This document shows, in pieces, positions 52,501-60,298 of a stretch of 64,000 bases of DNA. The translations under genes and the position numbers were made by a program. Below the pieces are notes generated by a model that was not told where the DNA came from, searched no databases, and saw only the letters and a list, made by a program, of their open reading frames with translations. The DNA comes from Streptomyces niger (GTDB lineage: Bacteria > Actinomycetota > Actinomycetes > Streptomycetales > Streptomycetaceae): positions 186,001 to 250,000 of the forward strand of contig NZ_JOFQ01000001.1 in the NCBI RefSeq assembly GCF_000718305.1, written 5' to 3'. Position 1 is the stretch's first letter. The number at the start of each line of letters is the position of its first letter.

Positions 52501-53230
52501 AGGCGACCGGCAGGTCCGCGTACCAGTCGTAGAACGAGATCATGGGCGCGCCGATCAGCGACATGAAGCGCGCGCCGACGGCGTGCGAGGCCATCGACAT
52601 CGCGGGGATCGGCGAGAAGCCGGCCACCCGGTCGGGGCCGTAGGCGCCGATGGTGTGCACGTGCGCGGCGGCGGCGATCTCCAGCGCCTCGTCCCAGCCG
52701 GCGCGGACCAGTCCGCCGCGGCCGCGTGCCTCCTGGTAGGCGCGCCGGCGTTCGGGGTCGGAGGTGACGTCCGCCCAGGCCGCGACCGGGTCGCCACCGA
52801 GCCGCGCCTTGGCCCGGCGGTACATGTCCAACAGGACGCCGCGCACCATGGGGTACCGCACCCGGGTCGGCGAGTACGTGTACCAGGAGAAGGAGGCGCC
52901 CCGGGGGCAGCCGCGCGGTTCGTACTCGGGGCGGTCGGGGCCGACGGACGGGTAGTCGGTCTGCTGGGTCTCCCAGGTGATCAGCCCGTCCTTGACGTAG
53001 ACCTTCCACGAACACGAGCCGGTGCAGTTCACGCCGTGGGTGGAGCGCACGACTTTGTCATGCGCCCAGCGATTCCGGTACGGCGTGTCATTGACGGGCT
53101 GATCGGTGCGGTAGACGGCCCGCAGATCGGCGGTGCCGGGAGCTTTCCGCAGTAGCTGACCGGCCCGGAGCAATTGTTCGGCCGCCCTCGCCGCCGCCCG
53201 TTCCGCTTCCGCCCGCGCCCTACGTCGCAC
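49517..53230 (-). CDS. narG: Respiratory nitrate reductase alpha subunit (molybdenum)
   Basis: The 1237-residue catalytic subunit reduces nitrate to nitrite. The FS0 cluster ligands are H65, C69, C73 and C108 (HGVNCTGSC and RGCPRG). The segment YDWYADLP (residues 234-241) contains the aspartate that coordinates molybdenum, and QTDVPESGDWWDA follows. No Tat signal is seen; NarG faces the cytoplasm. The start is GTG at 53230. The operon order is narG-H-J-I with no narK transporter next to it, so nitrate uptake must be elsewhere or absent here. Likely role: anaerobic or hypoxic respiration and survival. Confidence 0.95.
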   Translation of the reverse strand: MRRRARAEAERAAARAAEQLLRAGQLLRKAPGTADLRAVYRTDQPVNDTPYRNRWAHDKVVRSTHGVNCTGSCSWKVYVKDGLITWETQQTDYPSVGPDRPEYEPRGCPRGASFSWYTYSPTRVRYPMVRGVLLDMYRRAKARLGGDPVAAWADVTSDPERRRAYQEARGRGGLVRAGWDEALEIAAAAHVHTIGAYGPDRVAGFSPIPAMSMASHAVGARFMSLIGAPMISFYDWYADLPVASPQVFGDQTDVPESGDWWDAAYLMLWGSNVPVTRTPDAHWMAEARYRGQKVVVISPDYSDATKFADEWMHPHPGTDGALAMAMGHVVLTEFFVRRQVPYFTEYVKQFTDLPFLVALEEHEDGRYVPGKFVTAADLGIATDAVPEVRAWMPVLVDADTDDVVAPKGTLGDRWAKGGEGRWNLDLDGVDPLLSFHRHGGPDAEVVLPRFDTPNGTVVRGVPTREIGGRPVTTVFDLLLARYGVGREGLPGQWPTGYDDASQPCTPAWQEEITSVPAAAAERVAREFARTAEQTRGRSMIVMGAGTNHWFHSDTIYRAFLSLLILTGCQGVNGGGWAHYVGQEKVRPYTGWQQLATAADWVRPSRQMAGTPYWYLHADQWRYESYPADALASPTGRGTFAGRHTADLVARSARQGWLPSAPTFGANPLDLGRAVRESGQEPDRWVAGRLASGELQFACEDPDDPANWPRVLTVWRANLIGSSAKGNEYFLRHLLGARDNAGAEEAAAEDRPRELTWREEAPRGKLDLLLALDFRMTSTTLFADLVLPAATWYEKHDLSSTDMHPYVHAFTPAISPPWQARTDFEIFHGLARKVAELAKGRLDTAYDLVATALAHDTPDEAAQPGGRAADWRAGGPPPQPGVNAPKVTLVERDYTALGERIATLGPLAEEHGMSVKGVTVHPGPEADWLATRCGTADGGVADGRPLLDTDVKFCEAILALSGTTNGRLAAEGFDRLADRCGPGSGLAELGLTASERRVVFSDTQDRPVQVGTSFEWSGKEAPDRRYSPFTVNTEHKKPWHTLTGRQHFYLDHDWMAEFGEQLPVYRPPLNLAALGEPTAADTEGDGRAVTVRYLTPHSKWSIHSEYQENLLMQTLARGGPVIWLGVEDAAAIGVADNDWIEAVNANGVVVARAVVSHRMPAGTVFMYHVQERLVNVPKSEATGRRGGVHNALTKLLIKPTHLIGGYAQQSFAPNYHGPTGNQRDAVTTIRRRSQHVTY

Positions 53231-53959
53231 CAGCCGTCAACCTTTCACGAGCACCTCCGGACGGCACGGCCCGGCGGCGCAGGAGTGTTCCGTTTGCGCC
53301 GCCAGCATCCCGTCGCCCACCAGGCCACACGCACAGATTTCTGGCCACTTGGAAATACCTGGAACAGTTTTTCCCCGGTCATTGCCATGGTTTCTTCATG
53401 CATATCATTCACGACAAGAATTATTCGGCCACGCCCCGATGACCAGGAACGAACCGTCACACGACCGGCCCTCGGGCGGCGATTAGGGCGAACCATTGCC
53501 GCCGCGCCGCCGATAAGGCCGCCGGGCGTTTCGCAACACGACCGATTTCCCCCTCGCGCCGCTGCCGGTCGACGTCTCCACCGTCCGTCCGGCGCCGACC
53601 GGATGTGCCGAACGCATAATCGCTGACCAGGAGTTGCGCCGCACTTGTCCAAGGTCTGGCCAAGCCCTTCACGAGCCCGAGCGGCCCCCTCGACGCCCCT
53701 CCACGGCCCGCCCTGTCATCCGCCCGGCGGGATCACATCGACCACCAGGGCATACAACTGACGCTCAAGCACCTGGCGCCACGAACGCATCACAGACACC
53801 AACCATGGGCCACGACACCACCGGTGGCCGGATCTGCACACCGTCGCCCGGCAACGACCGCCCGCGCACGCCGAACGGACCCGACCGGCTCCAGCCCCGG
53901 GATACGGACGGCTTTACAGGCCCCGGCCGGGCCGACCGGGGCCGCCGCCCTGAGGGGTG
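53231..53959. other. Gene-free region upstream of narG
   Basis: About 730 bases lie between narG and the next gene. Local AT-rich stretches occur near 53345-53430 and may hold the narG promoter. I see no gene with a ribosome site and coding bias in either strand, no FNR-like TTGAT-N4-ATCAA box and no Rex-like TTGTGAA site. The 53245-53652 frame lacks coding bias. Confidence 0.55.
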
Positions 53960-54166
53960 TCACGGGTGGTCGGGGCGCTCCTCGGCGGGTACACCGCCGC
54001 CGGGGCCGCCGCCCTTGTTCCCCTTGTCCGTGCCGTGCGCGTGCTCGGCACCGCCGGGGCCGACCTTCCGGTCGGAGCCCGCCTTGGCATCGGCCGCGTC
54101 CTGGACGGCCGCGCTCTTGCCGCTGCGGCGGAGTTCGTTCGACTGCGGGTTCTTGCTGCTGCTCAC
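53960..54166 (-). CDS. Small charged protein (68 aa)
   Basis: The 68-residue product starts at GTG 54166, six bases after GAGGAG. It opens with VSSSKNPQSNELRRSG and is rich in Gly, Lys, Asp and His without hydrophobic segments. It lies 62 bases downstream of another small gene on the same strand. Such small hydrophilic proteins are widespread in Streptomyces. Function is unknown. Confidence 0.6.
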   Translation of the reverse strand: MSSSKNPQSNELRRSGKSAAVQDAADAKAGSDRKVGPGGAEHAHGTDKGNKGGGPGGGVPAEERPDHP

Positions 54167-54228
54167 AGCGCACTCCTCTCCTGATGGCCGACACGGGCCG
54201 GTCCCACGACCGGCACGGGTCACTGTTC

Positions 54229-54441
54229 TCACGAACCGTGCTGGTCGTCGCGCTCGTTGCGCTGTCCCTTCGGGCCCAGCCCACGCTCGGTGCGGGGGCC
54301 GTGGGTCTGCCAGTGCGGGTCGCCCTCCAGCCTCTCCTTGGCCTCCTCGTTCGCGTGCTTGTCCGGGACCCCGTGGTCCTCGGCCTCCCGGCGGAGCTGC
54401 GCCCGCCGCCTGTCGAACTTCTTGCTTCCTGGTTCGGGCAT
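54229..54441 (-). CDS. Small Arg/Glu-rich protein (70 aa)
   Basis: The 70-residue product starts MPEPGSKKFDRRRAQLRREAED and is strongly charged and helical. GGAGG is 10 bases before the ATG at 54441. Homologues in actinobacteria are sometimes called plasmid stabilisation proteins without evidence. It is upstream of the 68-residue gene on the same strand, so they may be co-expressed. Confidence 0.6.
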   Translation of the reverse strand: MPEPGSKKFDRRRAQLRREAEDHGVPDKHANEEAKERLEGDPHWQTHGPRTERGLGPKGQRNERDDQHGS

Positions 54442-54589
54442 ACCTTCCACACCTCCACTGAACCGGTTGCCCACTCCCAGGGTCGCAAATCACCCGATAA
54501 GCCGCTAACGCGCCACGCCCACCCCGAATACATGGCCATGCCATGGAAATTCTCGGCCCGCGGAAACTGTCCTGCGATAGCGTCCCGAC

Positions 54590-55096
54590 GTGATCGAGAT
54601 ACGCCAGGCGGACCCCGAGGACGCCGAAGAACTGGTACGTCTGCGCCGGCTGATGTTCGCCGCGATGGACGGTGCCGACCAGCCGGGAGACTGGGAAGCG
54701 GAGGCCGTGGACATCGCGCGGCGACAACTGTCGGGCCCCGATCCGGTCCTCGGCGCCTTCGTGGTCGACGCGGACGCCGGTAGCGGTCGTCGGCTGGCCG
54801 CGTGTGCCGTGGGGACGGTCGAGCAGCGGCTTCCCGCGCCGCAGCACCCCACGGGCCGGTTCGCCTTCATCTTCAACGTGTGCACGGATCCGGAGTACCG
54901 CGGGCGCGGCTACGCCCGTGCGACCACCGAAGCGCTGCTGGAGTGGCTGGCCGGGCAGGGCGTGTCCCGGATCGACCTGCACGCGACGGACGAGGCGGAG
55001 GGGCTGTACCGCAGCCTCGGCTTCACCGAGCACTCGACGCCGCTGTCCTTGGACGCCCGCAGCTTCCGCCGACGTCCGGCACCGGACCCCATCTGA
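54590..55096 (+). CDS. GNAT family N-acetyltransferase
   Basis: The 168-residue protein is a GNAT enzyme. RLRRLMFAAMDG opens the fold, and the acetyl-CoA loop is in CTDPEYRGRGYARATTEALL (motif A). LHATDEAEGLYRSLGFTEH gives motif B. The start is GTG at 54590. Substrate is unknown. A degenerate 9-bp repeat array follows and then the hydroxylase gene. Confidence 0.9.
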   Translation: MIEIRQADPEDAEELVRLRRLMFAAMDGADQPGDWEAEAVDIARRQLSGPDPVLGAFVVDADAGSGRRLAACAVGTVEQRLPAPQHPTGRFAFIFNVCTDPEYRGRGYARATTEALLEWLAGQGVSRIDLHATDEAEGLYRSLGFTEHSTPLSLDARSFRRRPAPDPI

Positions 55097-55109
55097 CCCA
55101 CCTGCCCCA

Positions 55110-55204
55110 CCGGGGCGACCGGGGCGACCGGAGTGACCACGGCGACCGGGCCGACCGGGCGGCCGGAGTGACCGGGGCGGCCGGAGTGACCGGGGCGGCC
55201 GGTT
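55110..55204. repeat. Degenerate 9-bp tandem repeat array
   Basis: Units related to GACCGGGGC and GGCCGGAGT repeat about ten times in the gap between the GNAT and hydroxylase genes, with the last units forming an 18-bp higher-order repeat (GCGGCCGGAGTGACCGGG). It is the second 9-bp minisatellite in the window. Confidence 0.8.
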
Positions 55205-55282
55205 CCACCCGACGCGCCTGACCAGGGAATTCGGCCATACACTGCCAGCCGGTTCTGACCCCGCACGAAGGGAACCGCCACC

Positions 55283-56536
55283 GTGGCCGACGCCGCCGTC
55301 CCCGCCCCCTCCGGCTTTTCCGGCACCTCCGCCGAGGAGGCACACCGCACCTCCGTCGTCATCATCGGCGCCGGCCCCGCCGGGCTCACGCTCGCGAACG
55401 TCCTGCATGCCGCCGGCGTCGGCTGCGTCGTACTGGAGGCGGAGAGCCGGGAGTTCATCGAGCAGCGGCCGCGGGCCGGCTTCATCGAGGAGTGGGTGGT
55501 CCGCGCCCTGGAGCGGCACGGGCTGGCCGACCGGCTGCTGGAACGGGCCGAGCGCCAGCGGGCGTTCGAGTTCCGCTGGGGCGGGGAGCGGCATGTGGTG
55601 GAACCCGGCCGGTTCTCCGGGCAGAGCCATTTCGTCTATCCGCAGCCGCTGTTGGTGACCGATCTGGCGGCCGCCTACGTGGACGCGGCGGGCGGCGACA
55701 TCCGCTTCCGCGTGCGGGACGTACGCCCCGAGGGCATCGACACCGACCGGCCCTCCGTGTCGTACACCGATCCGGAGACGGGCGTGCGGCACCGCATCGA
55801 CTGCGCGTACATAGCCGGGTGCGACGGTGCCCGCAGCGTGGCGCGCGCGGCGATACCCGCCGACGAACTCCGCATCTCCCGCTTGGACTACGGCATCGGC
55901 TGGCTGGCGCTGCTCGCGGAGGCCCCGCCGTCCGCCGAGGGCGTCGTCTTCGGCCTGCACGAGCGCGGGTTCAGCGCCCACATGGCACGCACACCCGAGG
56001 TCACCCGCTACTACCTGGAGTGCCCGCCGGGCGACGACCCGGCGAACTGGTCGCACGACCGGATCTGGCGCGAGCTGCGTGCGCGTCTGGCCGCGACCGG
56101 CGCGCAGCCGCTCGCCGAGGGCCGGATCATCGAGAAGACGGTTCTCGACATGCACAACTACGTCGTCGAGCCGATGGGGTACGGCCGCCTGTACCTGGCC
56201 GGCGAGTCCGCCCACCTGGTCGCACCGATCGCGGCCAAGGGCATGAACCTGGCGATCCACGACGCGCTGCTGCTCGGCCGGGCGCTCGGCACCGCCTGCA
56301 CGACCGGGGACGAGGACGGGCTCGCCCGCTACTCGGACGCCTGCCTGCGGAAGGTCTGGCAGTACCAGGAGTTCTCCCAGTGGCTGTCCGACGTGATGCA
56401 CGGCGCGTCGTCCGGCGACCGGTTCCGCGCGGGCACGGCGGAGGCCCGGCTGCGCCAGTTGTTCGCCTCGGACGCGGCGGCCGCCGCCTTCGGCGAGACG
56501 TACCTCGGCACGGCGACGGACATCGAAACGCTCTGA
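55283..56536 (+). CDS. FAD-dependent aromatic hydroxylase, PobA-like
   Basis: The 417-residue flavoprotein monooxygenase resembles 4-hydroxybenzoate 3-monooxygenase. The FAD dinucleotide motif is VVIIGAGPAGLTLANVLHAAG (residues about 24-44), DG-type motif in CDGARSVARAA, and FAD ribityl motif LYLAGESAHLVAPIAAKGMN. The GTG start at 55283 gives MADAAV. It probably hydroxylates a phenolic acid with NADPH. No pca gene is adjacent, so the link to protocatechuate is only from family. Confidence 0.85.
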   Translation: MADAAVPAPSGFSGTSAEEAHRTSVVIIGAGPAGLTLANVLHAAGVGCVVLEAESREFIEQRPRAGFIEEWVVRALERHGLADRLLERAERQRAFEFRWGGERHVVEPGRFSGQSHFVYPQPLLVTDLAAAYVDAAGGDIRFRVRDVRPEGIDTDRPSVSYTDPETGVRHRIDCAYIAGCDGARSVARAAIPADELRISRLDYGIGWLALLAEAPPSAEGVVFGLHERGFSAHMARTPEVTRYYLECPPGDDPANWSHDRIWRELRARLAATGAQPLAEGRIIEKTVLDMHNYVVEPMGYGRLYLAGESAHLVAPIAAKGMNLAIHDALLLGRALGTACTTGDEDGLARYSDACLRKVWQYQEFSQWLSDVMHGASSGDRFRAGTAEARLRQLFASDAAAAAFGETYLGTATDIETL

Positions 56537-56589
56537 CCGGCAGCCGGGCGTTCGGCGGTCGGCACCTGGCGTCCGGCCTCCGCGCGTGC

Positions 56590-57171
56590 TCAGCCCGCGG
56601 CGCGGCCCAGCCCCTCCAGTACGCGGGCGCCCGGCAGGGCAGCGAGGGCCTTGCCCGGGACGATGAGCTTGCCGCGCCGGGCGCCGCTGCCGATCAGCAC
56701 GTACGGCGTGTCCGCGACGGCCGCGTCCACCAGCAGCGGCCAGTCGGCGGGCAGCCCGATGGGGGTGATGCCGCCGTACTCCATGCCGCTGCCGCCGATC
56801 GCGGCGTCCATGGGCGCGAAGGACGCCTTGCGGGCACCGAGTTCGCGCCGTACGACGCCGTTGACGTCCACGCGGGTGGTGGAGAGGACGACGCAGCCGG
56901 CGAGGGTGATGTTGTCGCCGCGCTTGCCCGCCGCCACGACGCAGTTCGCGGACAGGTCGAGCAGCCAGGAGCCGTAGTGCTCGACGAGGAGGGCGGTGTC
57001 GGCGATGGCCGGGGCGGTGTCGACGTACCGGAGCTGCTGGACGTCCATCGGTCCCTGCCAGTCACGGAGCGCGGCGGCGACGGGCTCGGGCAGCAGTTCC
57101 ACGCAGTCGATGGCGGGCCGGTGGTCTTCGAAGGCGTCCATGGGCGTGCGCGAGGGAGTGGGTGTCGACAT
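56590..57171 (-). CDS. YbaK/ProX-type aminoacyl-tRNA deacylase-like protein
   Basis: The 193-residue protein has the YbaK/EbsC fold, whose members hydrolyse mischarged tRNA (ProX, YbaK). Residues 50-190 show CVVAAGKRGDNITLAGCVVLS and ARKASFAPMDAAIGGSGMEYGGITPIGLP, the conserved core with the lysine and Gly-rich loop. It follows the XRE-cupin gene by 56 bases on the same strand. The ATG at 57171 has no strong ribosome site. Confidence 0.88.
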   Translation of the reverse strand: MSTPTPSRTPMDAFEDHRPAIDCVELLPEPVAAALRDWQGPMDVQQLRYVDTAPAIADTALLVEHYGSWLLDLSANCVVAAGKRGDNITLAGCVVLSTTRVDVNGVVRRELGARKASFAPMDAAIGGSGMEYGGITPIGLPADWPLLVDAAVADTPYVLIGSGARRGKLIVPGKALAALPGARVLEGLGRAAG

Positions 57172-57227
57172 GTCCGTCAAGCTAACAGCAACACGAGCCC
57201 AGTTGACTCCTGTCTCGGCTCTCGGAC

Positions 57228-57800
57228 TCAGCGCCCCGCCGGGACGCTCACCGACATGACCATCTCCACGGTCTCCTCGCCGTCGTTGCGGTACTCGTGC
57301 GGGACGGCGGCCTCGAAGGCGGCCGAGGCGCCCGCCGGAACCGCATGGGCGGTGCCGCCGAGGACGAGCGTCAGCTCCCCCGCGCGTACGTGGATCAGCT
57401 CCTTCGTCCCTTGCGGATGCGGGTCCGACTCGCTGCGGTCCCCCGGCATCAGCCGCCAGTCCCACAGCTCGAACGGGCCGGGCGCCTCCGTGCCGACGAG
57501 CAACGAGGTGTGGCTGCCGGCCTCGGTCGACCACAGCCGGACGGCCTCGCCGGGCCCGACGAGACGCAGCTGCGGACCCTGGTCGTACTCCAGCAGCCTG
57601 GTGATGCTGATGCCGAGGGCGTCAGCGATCTTCACGGTCGTCCCCACGCTCGGGTTCGTCCGGGCCTGCTCGATCTGAATGATCATGCCGCGGCTCACGC
57701 CCGCGCGGGCGGCGAGGGCGTCGAGCGTGTAGCCCCGTTGGCCGCGCCAGTGCTTGAGGTTGCGCGCCAGCGACTGCGTGAGCTGATCGAGATCCGTCAC
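57228..57800 (-). CDS. XRE family regulator with cupin domain
   Basis: The 190-residue protein has an N-terminal XRE helix-turn-helix (about residues 10-65: RNLKHWRGQRGYTLDALAARAGVS and then GMIIQIEQARTNPSVGTTVKIA) and a C-terminal cupin (about 85-185) with a HPQGTKELIHV metal-like motif. Such proteins often act as ligand-binding repressors near their own targets. The GTG at 57800 is the start; it leads a likely operon with the YbaK-like gene. Confidence 0.92.
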   Translation of the reverse strand: MTDLDQLTQSLARNLKHWRGQRGYTLDALAARAGVSRGMIIQIEQARTNPSVGTTVKIADALGISITRLLEYDQGPQLRLVGPGEAVRLWSTEAGSHTSLLVGTEAPGPFELWDWRLMPGDRSESDPHPQGTKELIHVRAGELTLVLGGTAHAVPAGASAAFEAAVPHEYRNDGEETVEMVMSVSVPAGR

Positions 57801-57900
57801 GTTCCATCCAGTTCAGTCCGGTCGGGCCCGTTTCCCGAAGGCCGAGCGAGAGCCGGGTGGAGGTCGGGTGGCGACCTCGCCCGGTTCAAAATACCCGATT

Positions 57901-57975
57901 CGCAGTACAGTTCCCTGCACTGCGCTCCCATGCAGTCCCTCGCACTCCAGCGTTCAGCACACTGTACTTGCGAGG
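57901..57975. promoter_or_regulatory. Repeat-rich control region for the XRE operon
   Basis: CGCAGTACAG (57901-57910) and CTGTACTTGCG (57962-57972) are near-inverted copies. Between them ACTGC (57919-57923) and GCAGT (57932-57936) form another inverted pair. The region lies 100-170 bases upstream of the XRE start and between divergent control of nothing else nearby, so it is a likely XRE binding area. Confidence 0.5.
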
Positions 57976-58038
57976 CTCCCCGTCCAGGCACTGACCGTCC
58001 TCAAGGAGCGGCTGCGCGCCTCCCGGACGGCGGGCGCG

Positions 58039-58833
58039 TCACCGGCCCTCGCCGGTTCGGCGCTGCTCGCCGCCGGCGGCTGACGCCGGGACCTGGGCCC
58101 CCGCTTCCCACTCCGCGAGGGCGAGCAACTGCTCCGGGGTGACGCCCTCCGGGATCGGCTTCGGCGGCGGCGTACGCAGCGGGGGCTGCCAGCCCGCCGC
58201 CGGGTCCCAGGTGCGGACGACCTTGGCGGGCGCCCCGGCGACCACGGCATGGTCGGGCACCTCGCCGCGCACCACCGCGCCCGCCGCGACCACGACGTTC
58301 CGCCCCAGCCGCGCGCCCGGCAGGATCACCGCGCCGGCACCCAGCCAGGAGCCGGTGCCGATCTCGACGGGCGCGGTCCGCGGCCACTGCTTGCCCACGG
58401 GCTGCGCGGGGTCGTCGTACGAATGGTTGTCGCTGGTGATGTAGACGTACGGGCCGCAGTAGACCTCGTCGCCGATGACGACGGTCTGCGAGGCCACCAC
58501 ATGGCTGCCGCGGCCGAGCACGACACCGTTGCCCAGCCGCAGCACCGACTGCGGGCCGAGGTCGAGACCCGGCATCATGCCGGCGGTCAGCGTGACCTGT
58601 TCGCCGATGATGCAGTGCTCGCCGAGCTCGATCCACTGCTCGCCGAAGACCGTGCCCTGCGGGAAGGCGAGCCGCGTGCCGCCCCCGATGCGGCGGAAGC
58701 GGTACGGTCCGGGGCACTCGGCGGTCACCGCGCCGGCCTCTTGTACCCAGCGCACGCCTCGGTGCACGACCCACGAGGCGACCCGGCGCCGCGCGGCACC
58801 GAGGGATGAGAACACGTTCTTCTTCGCACGCAC
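58039..58833 (-). CDS. Hexapeptide-repeat acyltransferase
   Basis: The 264-residue protein is a left-handed beta-helix acyltransferase with repeats throughout residues 60-215 (LGRGSHVVASQTVVIGDE; GRNVVVAAGAVVRGEVPDHAVVAG). ITSDNHSYDD holds the catalytic-like histidine. The N-terminal helical extension is typical of a Streptomyces subgroup. The GTG at 58833 is preferred over a longer frame to 58872. Substrate is unknown. Confidence 0.85.
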   Translation of the reverse strand: MRAKKNVFSSLGAARRRVASWVVHRGVRWVQEAGAVTAECPGPYRFRRIGGGTRLAFPQGTVFGEQWIELGEHCIIGEQVTLTAGMMPGLDLGPQSVLRLGNGVVLGRGSHVVASQTVVIGDEVYCGPYVYITSDNHSYDDPAQPVGKQWPRTAPVEIGTGSWLGAGAVILPGARLGRNVVVAAGAVVRGEVPDHAVVAGAPAKVVRTWDPAAGWQPPLRTPPPKPIPEGVTPEQLLALAEWEAGAQVPASAAGGEQRRTGEGR

Positions 58834-58879
58834 CCGCTTACCGTACTCACCGGTAGACCGAACGCACCCCACCGCGTCC

Positions 58880-58894
58880 TGTGATCTTCACCCC
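58880..58894 (+). promoter_or_regulatory. 15-bp motif, copy 1 (TGTGATCTTCACCCC)
   Basis: TGTGATCTTCACCCC contains the inverted pair GTGA/TCAC around TCT. An exact inverted copy lies at 60250-60264. This copy is 47 bases upstream of the acyltransferase start and 219 bases upstream of the PPOX gene. Confidence 0.5.
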
Positions 58895-59113
58895 ACGGTT
58901 ACCCGCCGCCCGCCCCGGAGTCCCGGAGTCCCGGACCGGCCGTGCGACGGATTTCGCGGGGGTCGGTGCGGGAAGCGGCGGCCGGGATGTGGCACGGTTC
59001 AGGTGCGTCTCGTGGTCCGCTCCGGATCCCGCCCGTACGGCCCGCCGTACGGTCCACCGCCGGTGGCCGGGCCGTACGACGCGCACGCACGCGAACGAGG
59101 AGGAGAAGAGTCC

Positions 59114-59533
59114 ATGTCGAACCCGCCGCTTCCCGAGGCCGCCGTCGCCATGCTGAGCAAGGCGAACCCGGCCGTCATCACCACCCTCCGGTCCGACGGC
59201 CAGCCGGTGTCCACGGCCACCTGGTACCTCTGGGACGACGGCCGGGTGCTGGTCAACATGGACGAGGGCCGCAAGCGGCTGAACCATCTGCGCCGGGACC
59301 CCCGTGTCACGCTCACCGTCCTCGACGAGGAGAGCTGGTACACGCACATCAGCATCATCGGCCGGGTCGTCGAGTTCCGTGACGACGAGGGCCTGGCCGA
59401 CATCGACCGGCTCGCCCAGCACTACATGGGCAAGGAGTACCCGCAGCGCGACCGCGCGCGGGTCAGCGCCTGGATCGAGATCGACCGCTGGCACGGCTGG
59501 GGCACCCTGAAGGACAACGACCAGCCCGGCTGA
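59114..59533 (+). CDS. PPOX-class F420-dependent oxidoreductase-like protein
   Basis: The 139-residue protein has the split beta-barrel FMN/F420-binding fold of the PPOX class. TLRSDGQPVSTATWYLWDDG and RKRLNHLRRDPRVTLTV are typical, the arginine-rich part contacting the cofactor phosphate. The ATG at 59114 is preceded by AGGAG-type sequence. Its reaction is not known. It is convergent with the gamma-carbonic-anhydrase-like gene, with a terminator between. Confidence 0.9.
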   Translation: MSNPPLPEAAVAMLSKANPAVITTLRSDGQPVSTATWYLWDDGRVLVNMDEGRKRLNHLRRDPRVTLTVLDEESWYTHISIIGRVVEFRDDEGLADIDRLAQHYMGKEYPQRDRARVSAWIEIDRWHGWGTLKDNDQPG

Positions 59534-59551
59534 GCACCGCCGTTCGCACGA

Positions 59552-59581
59552 CGTGGCCGCCTCCGCACGGAGGCGGCCACG
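59552..59581. terminator. 13-bp perfect stem, bidirectional terminator
   Basis: CGTGGCCGCCTCC (59552-59564) and GGAGGCGGCCACG (59569-59581) are perfect arms with the loop GCAC. It lies between two convergent genes. Confidence 0.85.
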
Positions 59582-59587
59582 CCCGTC

Positions 59588-60124
59588 TCAGTCGCCGCTC
59601 CGCACGGTCTCCCGGTGGCGGGCGGCCAGGTCCACGTAGACCGCGGCGTTCAGCTTGATGGACTCGCGCTCCTCGTCCGTGAGCTCGCGCTTGACCTTCG
59701 CCGGTACGCCGGCCACCAGCGAACCGGGCGGCACCTCCATGCCCTGCGGGACCAGCGCCTGCGCGGCGACCAGCGAGCCGGCACCGATCCGGGCCCCGTT
59801 CAGGACCGTGGCGCCCATGCCGACCAGCACGTCGTCCTCGATGGTGCAACCGTGCAGCACGGCGTTGTGCCCGACCGACACCCGCTCGCCGACGGTGACC
59901 GGGAAGCCCGGGTCGACGTGGACGGTGCAGTTGTCCTGGATGTTGCTCTCCGCGCCGATGTCGATGGGACCGCCGTCGGCCCGCAGGACGCTCTGGTACC
60001 AGACGCTCGACCCTGCAGCCATGGTGACCTCGCCCAGTACGACGGAGGTGGGCGCGGTGAACGCCTCGGGAGCGATCTTCGGCTCCGGCCCGCCGACCCC
60101 GGAAATCAATGCCTGTCCCGCCAT
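59588..60124 (-). CDS. Gamma-class carbonic anhydrase-like protein
   Basis: The 178-residue left-handed beta-helix protein matches the gamma-carbonic anhydrase/YrdA family. Zinc-binding histidines are visible in NIQDNCTVHVDPG and in SVGHNAVLHGC. Repeats and a C-terminal helix complete it. The ATG at 60124 has GGAG upstream, and the in-frame extension to 60178 is rejected. Carbonic anhydrase activity is not assured for this subfamily. Confidence 0.9.
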   Translation of the reverse strand: MAGQALISGVGGPEPKIAPEAFTAPTSVVLGEVTMAAGSSVWYQSVLRADGGPIDIGAESNIQDNCTVHVDPGFPVTVGERVSVGHNAVLHGCTIEDDVLVGMGATVLNGARIGAGSLVAAQALVPQGMEVPPGSLVAGVPAKVKRELTDEERESIKLNAAVYVDLAARHRETVRSGD

Positions 60125-60249
60125 CGCTGTCTCCTTCTCACGTCTCGTGAGCACGCCGTGATCACGTCTCGTCGCCATGGCCTGCCGCCATGTCCGGTCA
60201 TCGCGCCGAGAGCACCGTAGGCGACGTACGGGCGCGATCCGCCCCCGCT

Positions 60250-60264
60250 GGGGTGAAGATCACA
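60250..60264 (-). promoter_or_regulatory. 15-bp motif, copy 2 (inverted)
   Basis: GGGGTGAAGATCACA is the exact reverse complement of the 15-mer at 58880-58894. It is 126 bases upstream of the carbonic-anhydrase-like gene start and 35 bases past the DedA stop. A purine-rich stretch follows it. Confidence 0.5.
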
Positions 60265-60298
60265 AGGAGAAGAAGCACCAAGAAGAAGCGGGGCGGGG

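Noticed and set aside
47832..53015. 1727-residue frame suggesting a NarG-NarH fusion
   Set aside because: Only its last 546 residues are real NarH; the rest is an off-frame shadow of narG, and NarH has its own ribosome site.
53245..53652. 135-residue frame upstream of narG
   Set aside because: Weak codon bias, odd composition and no ribosome site.
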